Shown: positions 1 to 12,780 of the stretch, one piece after another
Numbering within the stretch: the stretch's first letter is position 1
Layout: every line of letters begins with the position of its first letter
DNA from: Arachnopeziza araneosa
Lineage: Eukaryota; Ascomycota; Leotiomycetes; Helotiales; Arachnopezizaceae
Assembly: GCA_003988855.1 (NCBI GenBank)
Contig: QYAI01000261.1
Location: 1 to 39,808, forward strand
DNA length: 39,808 nucleotides
Direction of reading: 5' to 3'
Program-made: the position numbers and the translations under genes
The notes under the pieces: model-generated
What the model was told of the DNA's origin: nothing
The model's input: the letters and a program-made list of their open reading frames with translations, nothing else
The model's database searches: none

Positions 1-94
1 AAATTCTATTTAAAAAAATTCTATTTAAAAAAATTCTATTTAAAAAAATTCTATTTAAAAAAATTCTATTTAAAAAAATTCTATTTAAAAAAAT
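1..94. repeat. 15-bp perfect tandem array at window edge
   Basis: Six identical head-to-tail copies of the 15-bp unit aaattctatttaaaa fill positions 1-90, followed by aaat of a seventh. No copy has a substitution, unlike the heavily mutated DNA beside it. The array starts at the first base of the window, so its true length is unknown. It could be a minisatellite, a subtelomeric or centromeric satellite edge, or a collapsed repeat at a contig end. Confidence 0.95.
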
Positions 95-1714
95 AAACTT
101 TAAAATAGTATATGTAATTGTAAAATTACTATAGCTTTAATATTACAATTTATTAGTAAATTTTAAAATTAAAAAAAGTAATAAAAAAAACAAAAACTTA
201 ACAAATTTAATAATTTAAATAATTATAGTATTAAATTATTTTAGTATAATAAAAAATATAAATAAAATAGTAAAAAGTTTTTTATAACAAAAAACTAAAA
301 TTATGTAAAAAATATGTTTTTTTAATATAAAAAAAAATTAATACTAAACATAAATAAAAAATATTTAAGTTTAACTTAAAAAAAAATATTAACTTTGCGA
401 AATAAATAGAAATTATTTAAAAAGTTTTTAGTAAAACTAAAATTAAAATTTTTTTACTTTTATATTTTAAAGTTAATTATAAAATTAACTTAAAATAAAA
501 TATATAACTACTATAAAGTTTAATTTATAACTTATTAAAAAATATTAACTTTAGAATTTAAACTACTAATAATATTTTTATATAAATTACTAAGTATTAA
601 TTATAGTTATAAAACAAAAATTTAATTTTAAAATTAAAGATTTTTTTAAACAAATTAAGCTAATTAGTAATACTAAGCTAAATTTAAAAAAGCTTATAAT
701 TTAATTTATATTAAAAAATTAATATTTAAGTTTAAATTTAAATTATTTAAAATTTAATAATGCTATTTAAACTATATAACTTACTAGTAAATTTTTAAAA
801 TTAAGAATTTATAAATGTATTTGTTATTGTTTACTTAAATAACATTTTAAATTATTTAATAATATATTAAACACGTGTTAAACATATTAAAACAATTATA
901 AAAATATAAATTATACTATAAGCTAAAACAATATACTTCTAATATTATAAAAGTAAATTTTTTAAGTATATTGTATTTCTATTTAGTATTAACATAAACT
1001 TAAAATAAATAAAAATAATTATTATATAGCTAACTTTAAGTAAAGTTTAAAAAGTATTTTTATTTTTAAAATTTTGTAATTTTAATTAAAACTTTATTAT
1101 ATAATATAGCTAAATAGCAATTAGTATAATAAAACTACTTAAAACAATTAACTATTAAAATAAACGCAAAAGTAAAAACATTATTTAAAATTATTTAAAA
1201 ATATATTAAAACAAGTATATTTTAACTTACTATTTGTAATTATTTTAAAATACAAGATATTAATTATTGCTATTACAAAAATCTTATTATAAAAGCTAAA
1301 AAATACTTACTTACACTTAGTTATTCTTTATTTAAAAAAGTTTCTACTAGTAAATGTTAACTATTTTACTTTTAATTAAATACTTTTACAATAGTAAAAT
1401 TAGTTAAACATTAGTAGTATTTTTTTTAAAAAAGTAAAGTATATAATTATACTTATTATAAATTATAATAACTTAAAATGCTTTGCAATAATAATAACTT
1501 TAATAAGTTAATAATTTAGAATTAAAAATAACAAAAGTATAAAAACAATACTTAAAACTAACAAATTTTCTTTTTAAAGTTTTAAAAAATAAGCTACTTT
1601 AAAAAGTTTTAGTAAAAGTTTTAAAATAGCTTAACACTAAGTTATTTTAAAAAAAAACTATATATTTTTAGCTATAAAATACTTACTTTATTAACTTATT
1701 ATAATTATAGTTAG
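95..1714. other. RIP-degraded A+T-rich DNA, no gene seen
   Basis: Only short frames broken by TAA and TAG are present. Surviving C and G lie mostly in CT and AG. The one distinct short motif is a 10-bp palindrome around CACGTG near 870-879. I cannot assign this stretch to a repeat family. Confidence 0.6.
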
Positions 1715-1719
1715 TTTAC

Positions 1720-1837
1720 TATAACGAAAGTAATATAAATAAGTTTTACTACTATGCTAACAAGCTAAAAAATACAATAATTAACTAGCAGTTAATTACT
1801 TATTTTACTATAAAAAGCACGAGTTTAATTCGCGACT
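1720..1837 (+). mobile_element. Family B short LTR-like insertion, copy 1
   Basis: This 118-bp element is flanked by an exact 5-bp target-site duplication, tttac (1715-1719 and 1838-1842). It aligns with the better preserved copy at 11141-11267: both have the terminal tataacga/tgtaacga block, the actactaYgctaac core and the aagcacgagttta block. The differences are mostly C-to-T or G-to-A, as RIP would produce. It has no coding capacity. The 5-bp duplication suggests a solo LTR or miniature LTR element; a MITE is the alternative. Confidence 0.8.
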
Positions 1838-1842
1838 TTTAC

Positions 1843-2226
1843 AAGTTTAGTTTGTAACACTTACTAAATATATATACTAGCAAAAATTTAAATACTAAAA
1901 AAGTTATTATTTTTACTAGTACTAAAAAACTTTAAAGTAGTATAATAGTAAATACAGTAACAAACTTTACGTTAAAAAATAAACGTAGTAATTAAAATAT
2001 ACATTTAATTATATATAAAGTTTAATTAGAAAAATTAGCCAAATTTGTTACTTTTAGTAAAGTTTATATTTAAAAATATAAAAAATAAAATATTTAGCGT
2101 TAAAAAAACTAAATAAAAAACTAAAACTAAAATATATTAACTTAATAAAAGTTATTAAAAAAATAAGTACTTAAATATATTAAGTTAAATTACTAAAATA
2201 CTAAAAATATTACAATATATTTTACG
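1843..2226. other. RIP-degraded spacer between B and C insertions
   Basis: No reading frame, repeat or recognisable site was found. The composition matches the rest of the degraded DNA. Confidence 0.5.
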
Positions 2227-2231
2227 TTAGT

Positions 2232-2396
2232 TGTTATAAACTCGACACGTAACTTTTTAAAAAATAAGCGAAAGCAGTAACGAACAGCAGTATTTTTATA
2301 TTTAGTTTTAGTTTTTTTTAAAAAAAGATTCTTACTTTAAATAGTTTTAATTAAGATTATTTTACATTGCTTATAGTTTAACTTTAGTTTATAATA
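2232..2396 (-). mobile_element. Family C short LTR-like insertion, copy 1
   Basis: A 165-bp copy lying inverted relative to the copies at 11471, 12448 and 30206. The flanks carry an exact 5-bp duplication, ttagt (2227-2231 and 2397-2401). Diagnostic shared blocks are the aataagcgaaagcagta segment near the left end and the gcttatagtttaactttagttt segment near the right end. The right terminus reads ataata where the family has gtaaca, which is consistent with C-to-T and G-to-A decay. It is non-coding. Confidence 0.85.
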
Positions 2397-2401
2397 TTAG
2401 T

Positions 2402-3179
2402 TTTTAAGTTTTATATAAAGTAGCTATATAAGTAAATTAATTTAAAATAAAACATTAGTTTTTTTAAAAGTACAAGTTATTAAAAACAATAAAAAAAGCT
2501 TAAAAAATTATAGTAAAAAAATATTACACTTAAATATTAAAAAAAGTTAAAAAAAAATTATATTATTTAGTTTTCTAAGTAAGTTAAAGCAAAAACTAAA
2601 ATTTATAAAAAAAAAAAATTTAGTTAATATACTAAAGAAAATTTTAAAGTTTTACTAGAAATATTTTTTTAAACTAAGTTTTATTAAAAAAAGCATTTAT
2701 TATATAAAATAGTAAAAATAATTAAAACTTAAAGTAATAACTTTTTTTATATTAATACTAGTATTTTTTTTTTTTTTTTGCTAATTATAGTACTTTTTTT
2801 AAAAAAAATTAGTAGTACTATTTTTAACTAAAAAACGCGTTACTTAAATATATTTTAAGTAAAAATAAAACCTTATAATAATAAAAATAATTTATATATT
2901 ATCTAACTTTATTTACTTATAATTTTTAAAAATAAATTTTTTTTAACTATTAAAATTAAACTATTAATAACAAAAATAACAATAATAATACATAATAGCT
3001 TTAAAAAGTTAAAAAAAACTAAAAAATAAGTTTAAAATTGTATAAATAAATTAAAAAAATTAAAAAACTAGTAGTAGTTTACTTATATAACTTAAGTAAA
3101 TTTAAAGAAAAAAACGATTTTATAGTATTAAAAACTAAAATAAAACAGCTATTTAAAAAAATGTATTTAATAAACAAGC
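2402..3179. other. RIP-degraded DNA, no gene seen
   Basis: The stretch holds homopolymer runs (for example a long T run near 2767-2779) and A+T-rich filler. No open frame or repeat family could be assigned. Confidence 0.5.
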
Positions 3180-4280
3180 TAGTTATATATATAAGCTAGT
3201 TACTTTACTTACTTTTTGCTACTTTAATAAAACTATACTAAATAAATACAAGTTGTATATACTAGTAACTTATATAAACTACACGTTTATAGTATATATA
3301 TAAATATAATTGCTTTAGCTTTTGCAACTTTACTTTCTAGCGCTGTAGTAAATAAATCTAACTTTTTTTAAATTGTTAAAATACTTTCTATAGCTATAAA
3401 AAACTTTTTTTTTCTTTTTTTATTGCTTTTAATTTTAAACTTGTAATAACTTAGCTTTTTTTTACTAAATATTAGTTTATATATAGTAAAGTACTAGCTT
3501 TTTACTAGCTGTTATATTACTGTATAAGCTAAACTAAGTAATTTGCTTATATAGCGTGTAAAATAGTTTCGAATTACTTTAAATTAAAACTTTATTTTCG
3601 TACTATTATAAAGTATTTTAGAAACTTATTTTACTTATGTAGTAAAAGTTTATAACTAAGTATATAGCTTTGAAAAAACTTTTTTAAAGTTATAAAATAT
3701 AAAACTAGTTACTATAAAGTTATTTTAAATATTAAAATAAACAAGATTTTTTATATAAGTAATAAAATAAACTTCTAAAACGTTTTGCTTATTAATGTAA
3801 TTAACGCTAGTTTGTATATACTTTTTAATCTACTATTTGTATACGCGCTTTAAAATTACAAAATAGCTTATATTAAAAAGCTGTAATAAGTATAACAAGT
3901 GTAAAAGTATATATAAAGTAATAATATAGTATTTTTTGTAATATAAATTAAATTTCGAAATAAAGTAGCTGCTATAGCTATTAAAAAAAGCTTATTTTTT
4001 TTTTATTGTTTACTATATACTTTTTAAACATAGTTTAAAACTAAGTAAAATTTAATATATTATTTATTTACTTGTTTTTACTAATTTTAATAACTTAGTT
4101 TTTAAAAATACTATACTTAGCAATTATATTTTTTGCAAACTAAAACTAAACTTAAATAACTATAGAACTTTTGTATTTTACTTTTTAATAATTATATTTT
4201 AAATTATATTATAACTAAAAGTATTGTATTTTTATATAAAGTTATAAATTTATAGTTTACTAACTAAAAAGTATTTTTTT
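3180..4280 (-). mobile_element. Decayed dispersed repeat R, copy 1
   Basis: This segment aligns over its length with about 30560-31660 in the same orientation, and its first few hundred bases align with the inverted copy at about 34490-34760. The best anchors are the tract from aacttatataaactacacg to ctttactttctagc (about 3270-3343), and the tract around the agcttatattaaaaagc block (about 3866-3882) that matches 31215-31232. The minus strand at about 3343-3250 reads LESKVAKAKA in one frame before stops begin, and the inverted copy reads LESKVVKAKE at the same place. It was therefore probably coding on the minus strand, most likely a transposase or polyprotein. I cannot identify which; ends are approximate. 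Confidence 0.6.
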
Positions 4281-7200
4281 AACTAAAGTTTAATTATTTT
4301 TTAAAAAGTAAGTTAGCTATTTGTTATTAGTTTATAAAATTCTTTTTTTTACAAGTATTAATTTTTTATATTTATAAGCTTTTAATTTATAAACTTTAAT
4401 TTGTATTATATAAAAGTTTTGTTAATATTACTTTAAAGTATAAACTAAATTACATATATATATTTGCAATACTTTAAATACTAGTAAAATAGCTTTATTT
4501 AAAAACTTTTATTGTAAAAGTAATTTTAGCTTAAGTAAACTAAGTGTTATTATATAGTAGCATTTAAAGTAAAGTAAAGTAAAATATATTTTAGTAACTA
4601 GCTTGTTTATTAAATACTTTAAACAAAGTAAATATAAATTTTATAATTTGAAAAAAATTACTAGTTTATTTAATAACTTTTTAAAGTTTTAATAACTTTT
4701 TTATAAATATTTTTACTAAATTATATAAAAACAACTTAAAGTTATATATAAAGTATAATATACAAACTTTTTTTTAAAAAACTAAAAATAACAAAATACA
4801 AAATAATAAAAAATAATTAATAGTAAAAGCTAAAACTTGAAAAAAAGCAGCAAAGCTATTAATAATAATAAAAAACTACTAAATAAAAACAATCGTTATT
4901 TTTAAAAATTAAAAAAAAAATGAAATTTTTTTTAAAATTTAGCTTTGTAGTACAAAGCAAAAATAACAAAAAACAAAGTTACTTATAATAAAAACTAAAA
5001 AAAATTTAAACTACAAAAAGCAAAACAAGTTTTTAAACAATATAAAGATTATTTAAATTAAAAAATAAACATAAAGTATAAAACTAGTAACTTTACTAAC
5101 AAAGCTACTAATACTAGTATTAAATATATTAGTTTTAGTAAATTTTAAAAAAAACTTAAAAAAAACTAAAAAAACTATTTTAAACTAAATTAAAACGTAA
5201 AAAAAAAAGTTTTAATATTAAAAATTATACTAAATAATATTACAGCAAGCTGCAAATTTATAAGCATGTTTACAAGTATATTTATATTTATAAATTTAGT
5301 AAATATATATTTTTTAGTAATTTTAAATTAAAATAACTTATATAAAATTTAACTTAAAAATACTAGTTTAAATTACTTAGTTTTAGTTAAACAAATAGTT
5401 TAATTTATAAATTTTTTTTTTAAAAAAAATTAAAATACTAAAATACTAAAATAAAACAGTATTTAAACTAATTTTTTTAAAAAAAAACCTAATACTAATA
5501 AAAAGTAATTAAAAATAACTAAAAAAATAAAAATTATTAAATTTAAACTTTAATGTTATAGAATTATTAAAAAATAAAAATATAAAATAAACTAAGTTAT
5601 AAATTATACTTGTTACTAGCTAGAAAAAAAAGCTTTAAACTTTACTAAATATTTTAAAATAACTTAAGTTTTTTTATTTATTACTAAAACTTAAATTTTT
5701 AAAATAACTTAAAAAAATTATTTACATTTATAGCTTTAAATTTATTAAACTTTTTAAAATAACTTAAGTTTTTTATATTATATATTATAAGTTTTAAATT
5801 TATTAAAAAGATAAAATACTGTAATAATATATATTTTTATATAAAACAGTTACAAATTTAGCTTTTTAATAATAAAAATCGCTAAATATAATATTAAATT
5901 AAAAGTAGTATTAAAAAACTAAGTAAAGCTTTAAATAATTACTTTTTGTAAATAAAAAAAACGTAAGTATTAGAAAAACGCACTTTACGTAAACTTACGT
6001 AATATTGTACTTTAAATATAAACTTAAAAACTTTAATTGTTTTTTCTATATTTTAGTAATTTAACTAAATTATTTACTACTTAACAATCGACTTTTATTT
6101 TACAAATAGCAATAAGTTTAAAGTATTTTACTATTTTTTTTTCTAAAAAGTTTTATTATATAAATCTTTATATAATAAAAATAAAAAAAGTTATATTTAA
6201 ATATAATATAAACTTTATTACTTTTTTTAAGCTACTAAATATTATAAAATAACTTTGTTTTATTTTTAGTTTTAAAAATATTATAAAGTAGTAATATTAT
6301 AGCTTTTAACGTTTTTACTATTATTTAAAATTTATATAAAAGTACTACATTTATACTTGCTATAGTTTAGCACTAGTTAAATACTTTTGCACAGTTTTAA
6401 ACTAGTAAAATAATACTATAATATAGTTGTTAACTTAAGTTTTAAAATAAAAAACTTTGTCTTTAAGTTATTTAAACTTAAACTACTTTTTAAAAAAGTT
6501 TTTTTTAACTTAATTTACGCGAAGCTGTAATTTATAGTAATTTTGTACAAAAAATATATTTATAGTTAGCGTTTAAAAGTTTTTTTTAGTTTTATTTTTT
6601 TAATTATAAGTTAAAAATTCGCGTTTTTTTTTAAATTATAACTAATAAACTATTTTTAACATAATGAAATTTAACGTGTTTATAGGTAAATAGTTATATA
6701 AATATTACTAATATTATTTCAAAAACATTTTTTTAAATATAAATAAAAAAGCTTTTTTAAATTTAATTTAATTTAAATTATTTATTTAGAAAAGCTATTA
6801 ATAGTAGCTAAAGTTAAACTATTTGTAGATTATTGTACTTGTATTTACAAACAAAAATTGTATTAAGAAAAATAACTATATATTTTAGTAGTTTTATATT
6901 GTTAAAACGTTTAATTTTTTTTTTTTAAAAATAAAATAAAAATAAAAACTATATATATACTACTTTACTTAAACTTAAAACAAATTTAACTTAAATAAGC
7001 TAGAAATAAATATATATTTTATAATTTAAGTTAATAAAAAATAATTTAGTTAAAACAAGTTAAACATTATTAAAAAATATATACTTAAATATTTTTAACT
7101 TACTGCTTAGATTTTTAAATATTTTCTACTATTTTTAAATAAATTTTTGTAAAGTATAATTAAAACAGCTATTTAATAGTTAAACTTTTTTACGTTTTAT

Positions 7201-10200
7201 ACTTTTTAAATTAACTTATTTTAACTTATAAATAAAAAAAGCTAAAATTTTAACTTAGAAAAACTTATTAATATAATAAAAAATATATAATCTATAGAAA
7301 TAAACTTGTACTTATACAAGTTTTATTTATATAAAAAAGTAGCTTTTAAAGTAAAGTAACTTAAATTTATATTAAAAAAACATTAAAGCTAGTGTAAAAT
7401 TAATACTAACTTTAACAAGTAATATTTTAAAAATTAGCTAAAATTTTAAAATTTTAAATTTAAATTTTAAAGTGTTTAGTTAACGCTAAAGTTAAAATAT
7501 ATTAATTATTATTATTTTATTTTAAGCTTATAAAATTAACTTACTTTAACTTAAACTTAAAACAGTAATATAATTGCTTAGTAAAAAATCTCTAACGTAG
7601 TAGTATATAACTAGATTATTTCTATAAATAGCTTTAGTAACTAATATTATTTTTATTATTTTTTTATTAAATACGTGTTTTTAAACTTTATTTTTAAAAA
7701 AAACTTGTATTTTTTATAGTAAATAACTTTTTTAATACTTTATATTTTTTGCACTTGTTAATAGTAGTTACTTCTATACTAAAATTAAAATAGTTTTATT
7801 TTATAATAAAATAACAAGCTTAGAAATATTATAAGTTTTTTTTTAGTTAAAATAAGTAATTTTTATTTTTATATTTCTTTTAGTAAATAATTAAAGTCGC
7901 GATTAAAATGTAGTTTATTTTTTAATACTAAGATTTACAATTATTAAAAATTCGAAATTACAAATATTTATATAAATTTATTATTTTAAAATAACAAATA
8001 TTTAAATTTTATTACTAATAGCTACGTAAATTATATATAAATAAACTTTTTTAAAAAAGCTAGTTACTACAAAACTAATAGTTACTTAGTAGCATAGCTT
8101 AATAACAATACATTACTAATATAATATTACTAAATCGATTGTGTATTTACTAAGTTATTTTTAACTTTTGTAAAAATATTATATATTTTACACAAGATTA
8201 TAAAAAACTAAACATAGTAGCTAGAAAGTTAGCTTTGCAAATAGCTATAAGTTTCGTATTAAACTTGCTAGCTGTTATTTATTTACTTATTATTTTTAAT
8301 GTTTTAAGTAATTTTTTAACTTTAAAGTATTACGTTTTTATATAAAACTTAGTATTGTTTTTTTTTTAAATATAGTTAATGTTTTAAACTTTTATTTATT
8401 ATTTTAAAAGCTTTTAGCGTTTTTAATACTATTATATAAAACAAAGCTTATATTATATATTAGAAGTAGCCGAATTACTATATTTTTTTCTTATTTACTT
8501 ATATTATTATATTTTTAAAAATAGCAATACAAGATTTTATAATATTACTATAAAAATATACGATTTTATAAAAAGTTTAAAAAAAACAAATTAAGTTTTG
8601 CTTAACTTCTAGCATTACTTTAAGTTGTCTATAGTTTTATACTTGTTTAAAAAAATACTACTTAATACTTTATAAAATATTATTAAATTAATAATTATTT
8701 TAAATAGTTTTTTACTTAATATACATTGTAAATATTAATTTAAAAGTAATTTAATTAGTTAATATACTTTAAGTATTTAAATTTTTATGTGTTTTTTATA
8801 CTTTATATTATAATACTTATTTTTTAAAAATTTGTAACTTTATTTTTTTTTATACAGATTATCGAAAAACTAAGCTTATGTAAATGTTAAAATACAAGTT
8901 ATAAACTTTTTTTTAAAATAAACTATAGTAATAAATTTATAATAGCTTTTTACTTACGTTATTTTAAGTAAAACAATTAATACTTTTAAAAAGTAAAATT
9001 TAATTCTAACTAGTATAGTAAAGTTTTAAAGTATATAATATTTTTTAGTTATTTCGCTAGTAAAATCACGTGTTAATTTTTTTTTATAAAAAAGTTTTAC
9101 TAAATACTTATACAAAAACTACATATAAGAAAAAATTTATAAAGTACAAAATAAAAACAGCAGCAAAAAGTTTATAAATTAAAAAAAAATAAAAAAAAAT
9201 ATTATTACAAATAAAGTATTAATTATACGAATTTTATTAACTAATATTTTTTTTACTAATTTATTAATCTATTTACTTATTTATTACCTGTTATTTATAC
9301 TGCTTTTTAGTTTTTTAAATATATAGTTTTTATATTAGTTATTTTTTTAAAATATATATATTAAAGATTAGCTAAAAGTTAATAAAATTTTTATTTTATT
9401 AGCTGTTTTTTATATTTTTTTACATAATAAAATAGTTAAGTTAAGTTTTTTTTAAAATAAATAATACTATTAAAACAATTTAATTATTAAATAAAAACAA
9501 GTTTACTTAAACGTAAAAAATATTTACGCAAGTATAGTTTAAATAGTAATTGTTAATAAAAATAGCTAAAACGTTAAAAACAAAAGTAAATATAAATTAA
9601 AAATTACAATATAAAGTATTTAATGCAAATATTTTACTAACTTAATAGCTAAAAATAAAAAAAAAAGTTTAAAAACAAAAAGTAAAGCTAAAAAACTTTA
9701 CAAAAATAAAGTAAAATAACTTTAATAAACTGTTTGTTAATTTATACTATATTAAGTAACTAAGTAAAAATAATACTTATATAGCGTAAGTAGGTTTTTT
9801 AAAACTTTTTAAAAAATATAGTTGTTTTAATAACAATTTTAAAAAAGTTTAAAAATTTAAAGTTTAGTAGTATTATTAAAAAAACTAAAACAAAATAAAA
9901 TAAAAAACTTAAAAATTACTTTAAATTTTTAAAAAAAACAGTTTATTATTATTACTTTTGTTAAAGAAAATTAAATATATTAAACTAAAAAACTTACAAA
10001 TACTTTAACTAAATTAAATAGTATTTACTATTAGTTTTTTTATATATACTAAAAAAAATAGTAAATTATTTAAAAAGTATAAATACTATTACAATTATAA
10101 ATTTAGTTAAAAAACTAATAGCTATTTAAAAACTAAAAGTTTTATTTTTAAAACAAGTTAAACTTTATAGTTTACAAAGTATAATATAATATATAAAAAC

Positions 10201-10237
10201 TTTAATATAGATTTTAAAATTAAAAAAAAGTATATAA
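4281..10237. other. Long RIP-degraded stretch without genes
   Basis: Nearly 6 kb with no supportable frame. The plus strand is strongly A-rich at about 4740-5220 and again at about 9480-10200, which may mark former coding strands of destroyed elements. Small features seen are the pair acgtaagt/acttacgt (5961-5968 and 5993-6000) with an inner palindrome tttacgtaaa (5984-5993), and one CACGTG at 9067-9072. No TSD-flanked insertion was recognised here. Confidence 0.5.
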
Positions 10238-10444
10238 TGTTACGAATTTAAAACTTTTTATTTGTAATTACGTGCTTAGAGCTAATATACGAAGCTATAG
10301 CTAGGCTACTAAGCAAACTAGCGCGTTTAAAGTAAATAAACTTATTGTAAATTTTAAAGCTTTTTATATTTTTTTTTTAGCTTAGAATAGTTTAAATAAA
10401 AACTTTTAACTTTTTTTCTAAGCTTTTAATTTAGTTTCGTAACA
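10238..10444 (+). mobile_element. Family A short LTR-like insertion, copy 1 (decayed)
   Basis: This 207-bp copy starts tgttacgaa and ends ttcgtaaca, with an exact 5-bp duplication tataa (10233-10237 and 10445-10449). It follows the well preserved copy at 15866-16075 along its full length, for example aaactagcgcgt for the reference cagactagcgcgt and agcttagaatagtttaaa for agcttagaatggtctaaa. Almost all differences are C-to-T or G-to-A. It is non-coding. Confidence 0.9.
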
Positions 10445-10449
10445 TATAA

Positions 10450-11135
10450 TACTTTATATAATACTACTTATTTAAAATAAAGTTAAAATATTACTAATAT
10501 ATACTTTAAATAAATATAATAAAGCTTTGTTTTATAAAAAACTAACAAAGTAATGCTAAAAGTAAAATTAAATTTTTTTAAAAAATAGTATAACGTTTTT
10601 TAAAAGTTTAATTAAGTTTATAAAAACTACTAAAATTTTAATAAAGTAGTATATTAGCTTTTTTAATTATATATTTTAAAAGCTTGTTAGAAACTAAAAA
10701 AATTAATAATAATAAAAATATAATTTATTTATTAAAAAATTATTAACTTTAGTATAAAAATAAATTATAATAAAAACTTTATATAATTTTAGTAAAGTAA
10801 ATATAAAAATATATAATAAAATTAAAAAAATAGTAAATATAAAAATAAAATAAAAATATAATACAATTATAAAATTAATTTAAAAAATACTTAATTTTAT
10901 AAAAATTAAATTAATAATACTTTTATAAAAAATTAATAATAATAATAATATAATACTAATTCTTTTTTAAATAAATTAGTAAGTAAAATAAAAACTAAAA
11001 ACTTATAAGTAAATATATAGTTTTTAAAAAAAATTAATTATTTAACTAAAAAATTTAATAAATTATTTTTAAACGTTATAATTTGAAATTAAATAAAAGT
11101 TATAAATATTACATAGTTAAAAATATAGTATAATA
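10450..11135. other. RIP-degraded DNA, no gene seen
   Basis: The second half (about 10680-11040) is almost pure A/T simple sequence with scattered G and C. No repeat family was assigned. Confidence 0.5.
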
Positions 11136-11140
11136 GTTTT

Positions 11141-11267
11141 TGTAACGAAAGTAATATAAATAAGTTTTACTACTACGCTAACAGGCCAAAAGGCACAATA
11201 ATCAACTAGCAGTTAATTACTTATTCTACTATAAGAAGCACGAGTTTAGTTTGTTTAGTTCGTGACA
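11141..11267 (+). mobile_element. Family B short LTR-like insertion, copy 2 (better preserved)
   Basis: A 127-bp element running from tgtaacga to tcgtgaca, with little RIP damage. CA and CC survive in aggccaaaaggcacaataatc. The flanks (gtttt and aaatt) do not form a duplication, so the site was altered after insertion or one end is slightly misplaced. The last 16 bases, tgtttagttcgtgaca, are nearly the same as the end of family C (tgtttagttcgtaaca at 30361-30376). That suggests recognition by the same integrase or transposase. Confidence 0.8.
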
Positions 11268-11470
11268 AAATTTATAAATTTAAATTATAGTTAACTAAAA
11301 TAATTATAATTAAGTAGTTAAAAATAAAGTTATATACTAATTTTGTATAATTTTAAACAAATATAATAAGTTAATAAAGTAAAAAAAAATATAAATTAAA
11401 ATAATATTTTTATTTAGTTACTTAAAATATAAACTAAGCTAAAATAAAAAACTTAAAGTAAAATAAATAT

Positions 11471-11644
11471 TGTTACAAACTAAAGTTAAACTATAAGCAG
11501 TGTAGAAATAACTTTAATTAAGACTATTCAAAGAAAGAAAAAAAAAAAAATCTTAAAAAAAAAGCAGAATTAAATTCAAGAATACTGCTAGGTTTTACTG
11601 CTTTCGCTTATTTTTTAGAAAGGTAACGTATCTAGTTCGTGACA
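11471..11644 (+). mobile_element. Family C short LTR-like insertion, copy 2
   Basis: A 174-bp element with an exact 5-bp duplication aatat (11466-11470 and 11645-11649). The left end tgttacaaactaaa and the inverted right end tgtcacgaactaga agree at 11 of 14 positions, and the three differences are transitions. The original inverted repeat may therefore have been perfect over 14 bp. Inside are a purine-rich tract (about 11533-11565) and the tactgctagg...ctgctttcgctta block. It is non-coding. Confidence 0.9.
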
Positions 11645-11649
11645 AATAT

Positions 11650-12442
11650 AAACTTATACTTTTACTTTTTAAACTTTTTTTTAAAACAATAATAACAACT
11701 TTAAAAAAACTTTAAAATTTTTTTTTAATTTTACTTTATAATAATTATTAAAAAAAATACTATTTTTTTTAAAAATGTTTAGTATTAATACTATAAAAAT
11801 ATAGTTTATTGTTAGTTTTTATTTATAAGTTTAATATTACTTTAAAAATAAATAATAGCTAAATTTTTTTAACTAAAATTAATACTTAATAATTAATTGC
11901 TTTATATTAATATAATTTTTTTTTAAATTATTTAAATTAAATATATTAATGCTAAAACTACTTAAATGTTATTAAAAAGTTAAAACTAAATCTTTAAAAT
12001 ACTAAAAGTATTAAAATTAACAAAGTAGTTTTTTATATTAATAAAAAGTTAAGCTTACTTTAATAAGCTAATAAAAGCTATAAATTTATTAAAAAAAAGC
12101 AAAGTTTTTATTACTTTACAAAAGTAAAAACTAATTACTTTTATAGCTTTAAATAATGTTTTGTTAAATATTAGTTATTATTATACTAGATTTTTAATAA
12201 AATATTTAAATATATTTTAGTATACTATAAAGTTTTATATTAATATATATTTAATTTTACTAAAAGTAATATAAATAAATAAAAACTAGTTAAAGTATTA
12301 TATATACAAACTAGTATTAATATTAAAAACACTAAAGTATAAATTAAAAGTTAAATTATTAATATTAGTAAAATTAATTAATTAAAAATAAATTATTTAC
12401 TTAAGTATAAGTTTATATTTAATACTACTAAACTATTTATAA
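11650..12442. other. RIP-degraded DNA between C insertions
   Basis: No open frame or repeat family was recognised in this roughly 800-bp stretch. Confidence 0.5.
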
Positions 12443-12447
12443 ATATA

Positions 12448-12597
12448 TATTACAAATTAAAATTAAATTACAAGTAGTATATAAATAAGTTTAATTAAAA
12501 CTATTTAAAGTAAAAAGAAAAACTAAATATAAAAATACTATTGTTTTTTTACTGCTGTTATTTATTTTTTAGAAAGTTATATATTAAGTTTGTAACA
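12448..12597 (+). mobile_element. Family C short LTR-like insertion, copy 3 (heavily decayed)
   Basis: A 150-bp copy with an exact duplication atata (12443-12447 and 12598-12602); this is a low-complexity site, so the match is weaker evidence than at other copies. It begins tattacaaa and ends gtttgtaaca. It follows copy 2 in order but has lost nearly all CA and CG sites. A shortened middle explains the smaller size. Confidence 0.75.
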
Positions 12598-12780
12598 ATA
12601 TAATAGTATAGTTTTTTTATTTATTTTAATAAACTTACTAAATAGCTAAAAGCTATAAATATTCTTGCTATAATATTTTTTATTATATTACTTTTTATAA
12701 ATAATACTATTAATACTACTATTACTATAAAACTAAACGTAATTTTAAAAACTTTTTTAACAATTATTAAATATATTTTT

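Noticed and set aside
5961..6000. Inverted pair acgtaagt/acttacgt as element ends
   Set aside because: The arms are 8 bp with no flanking duplication, no second copy was found, and such pairs are expected by chance at this composition.
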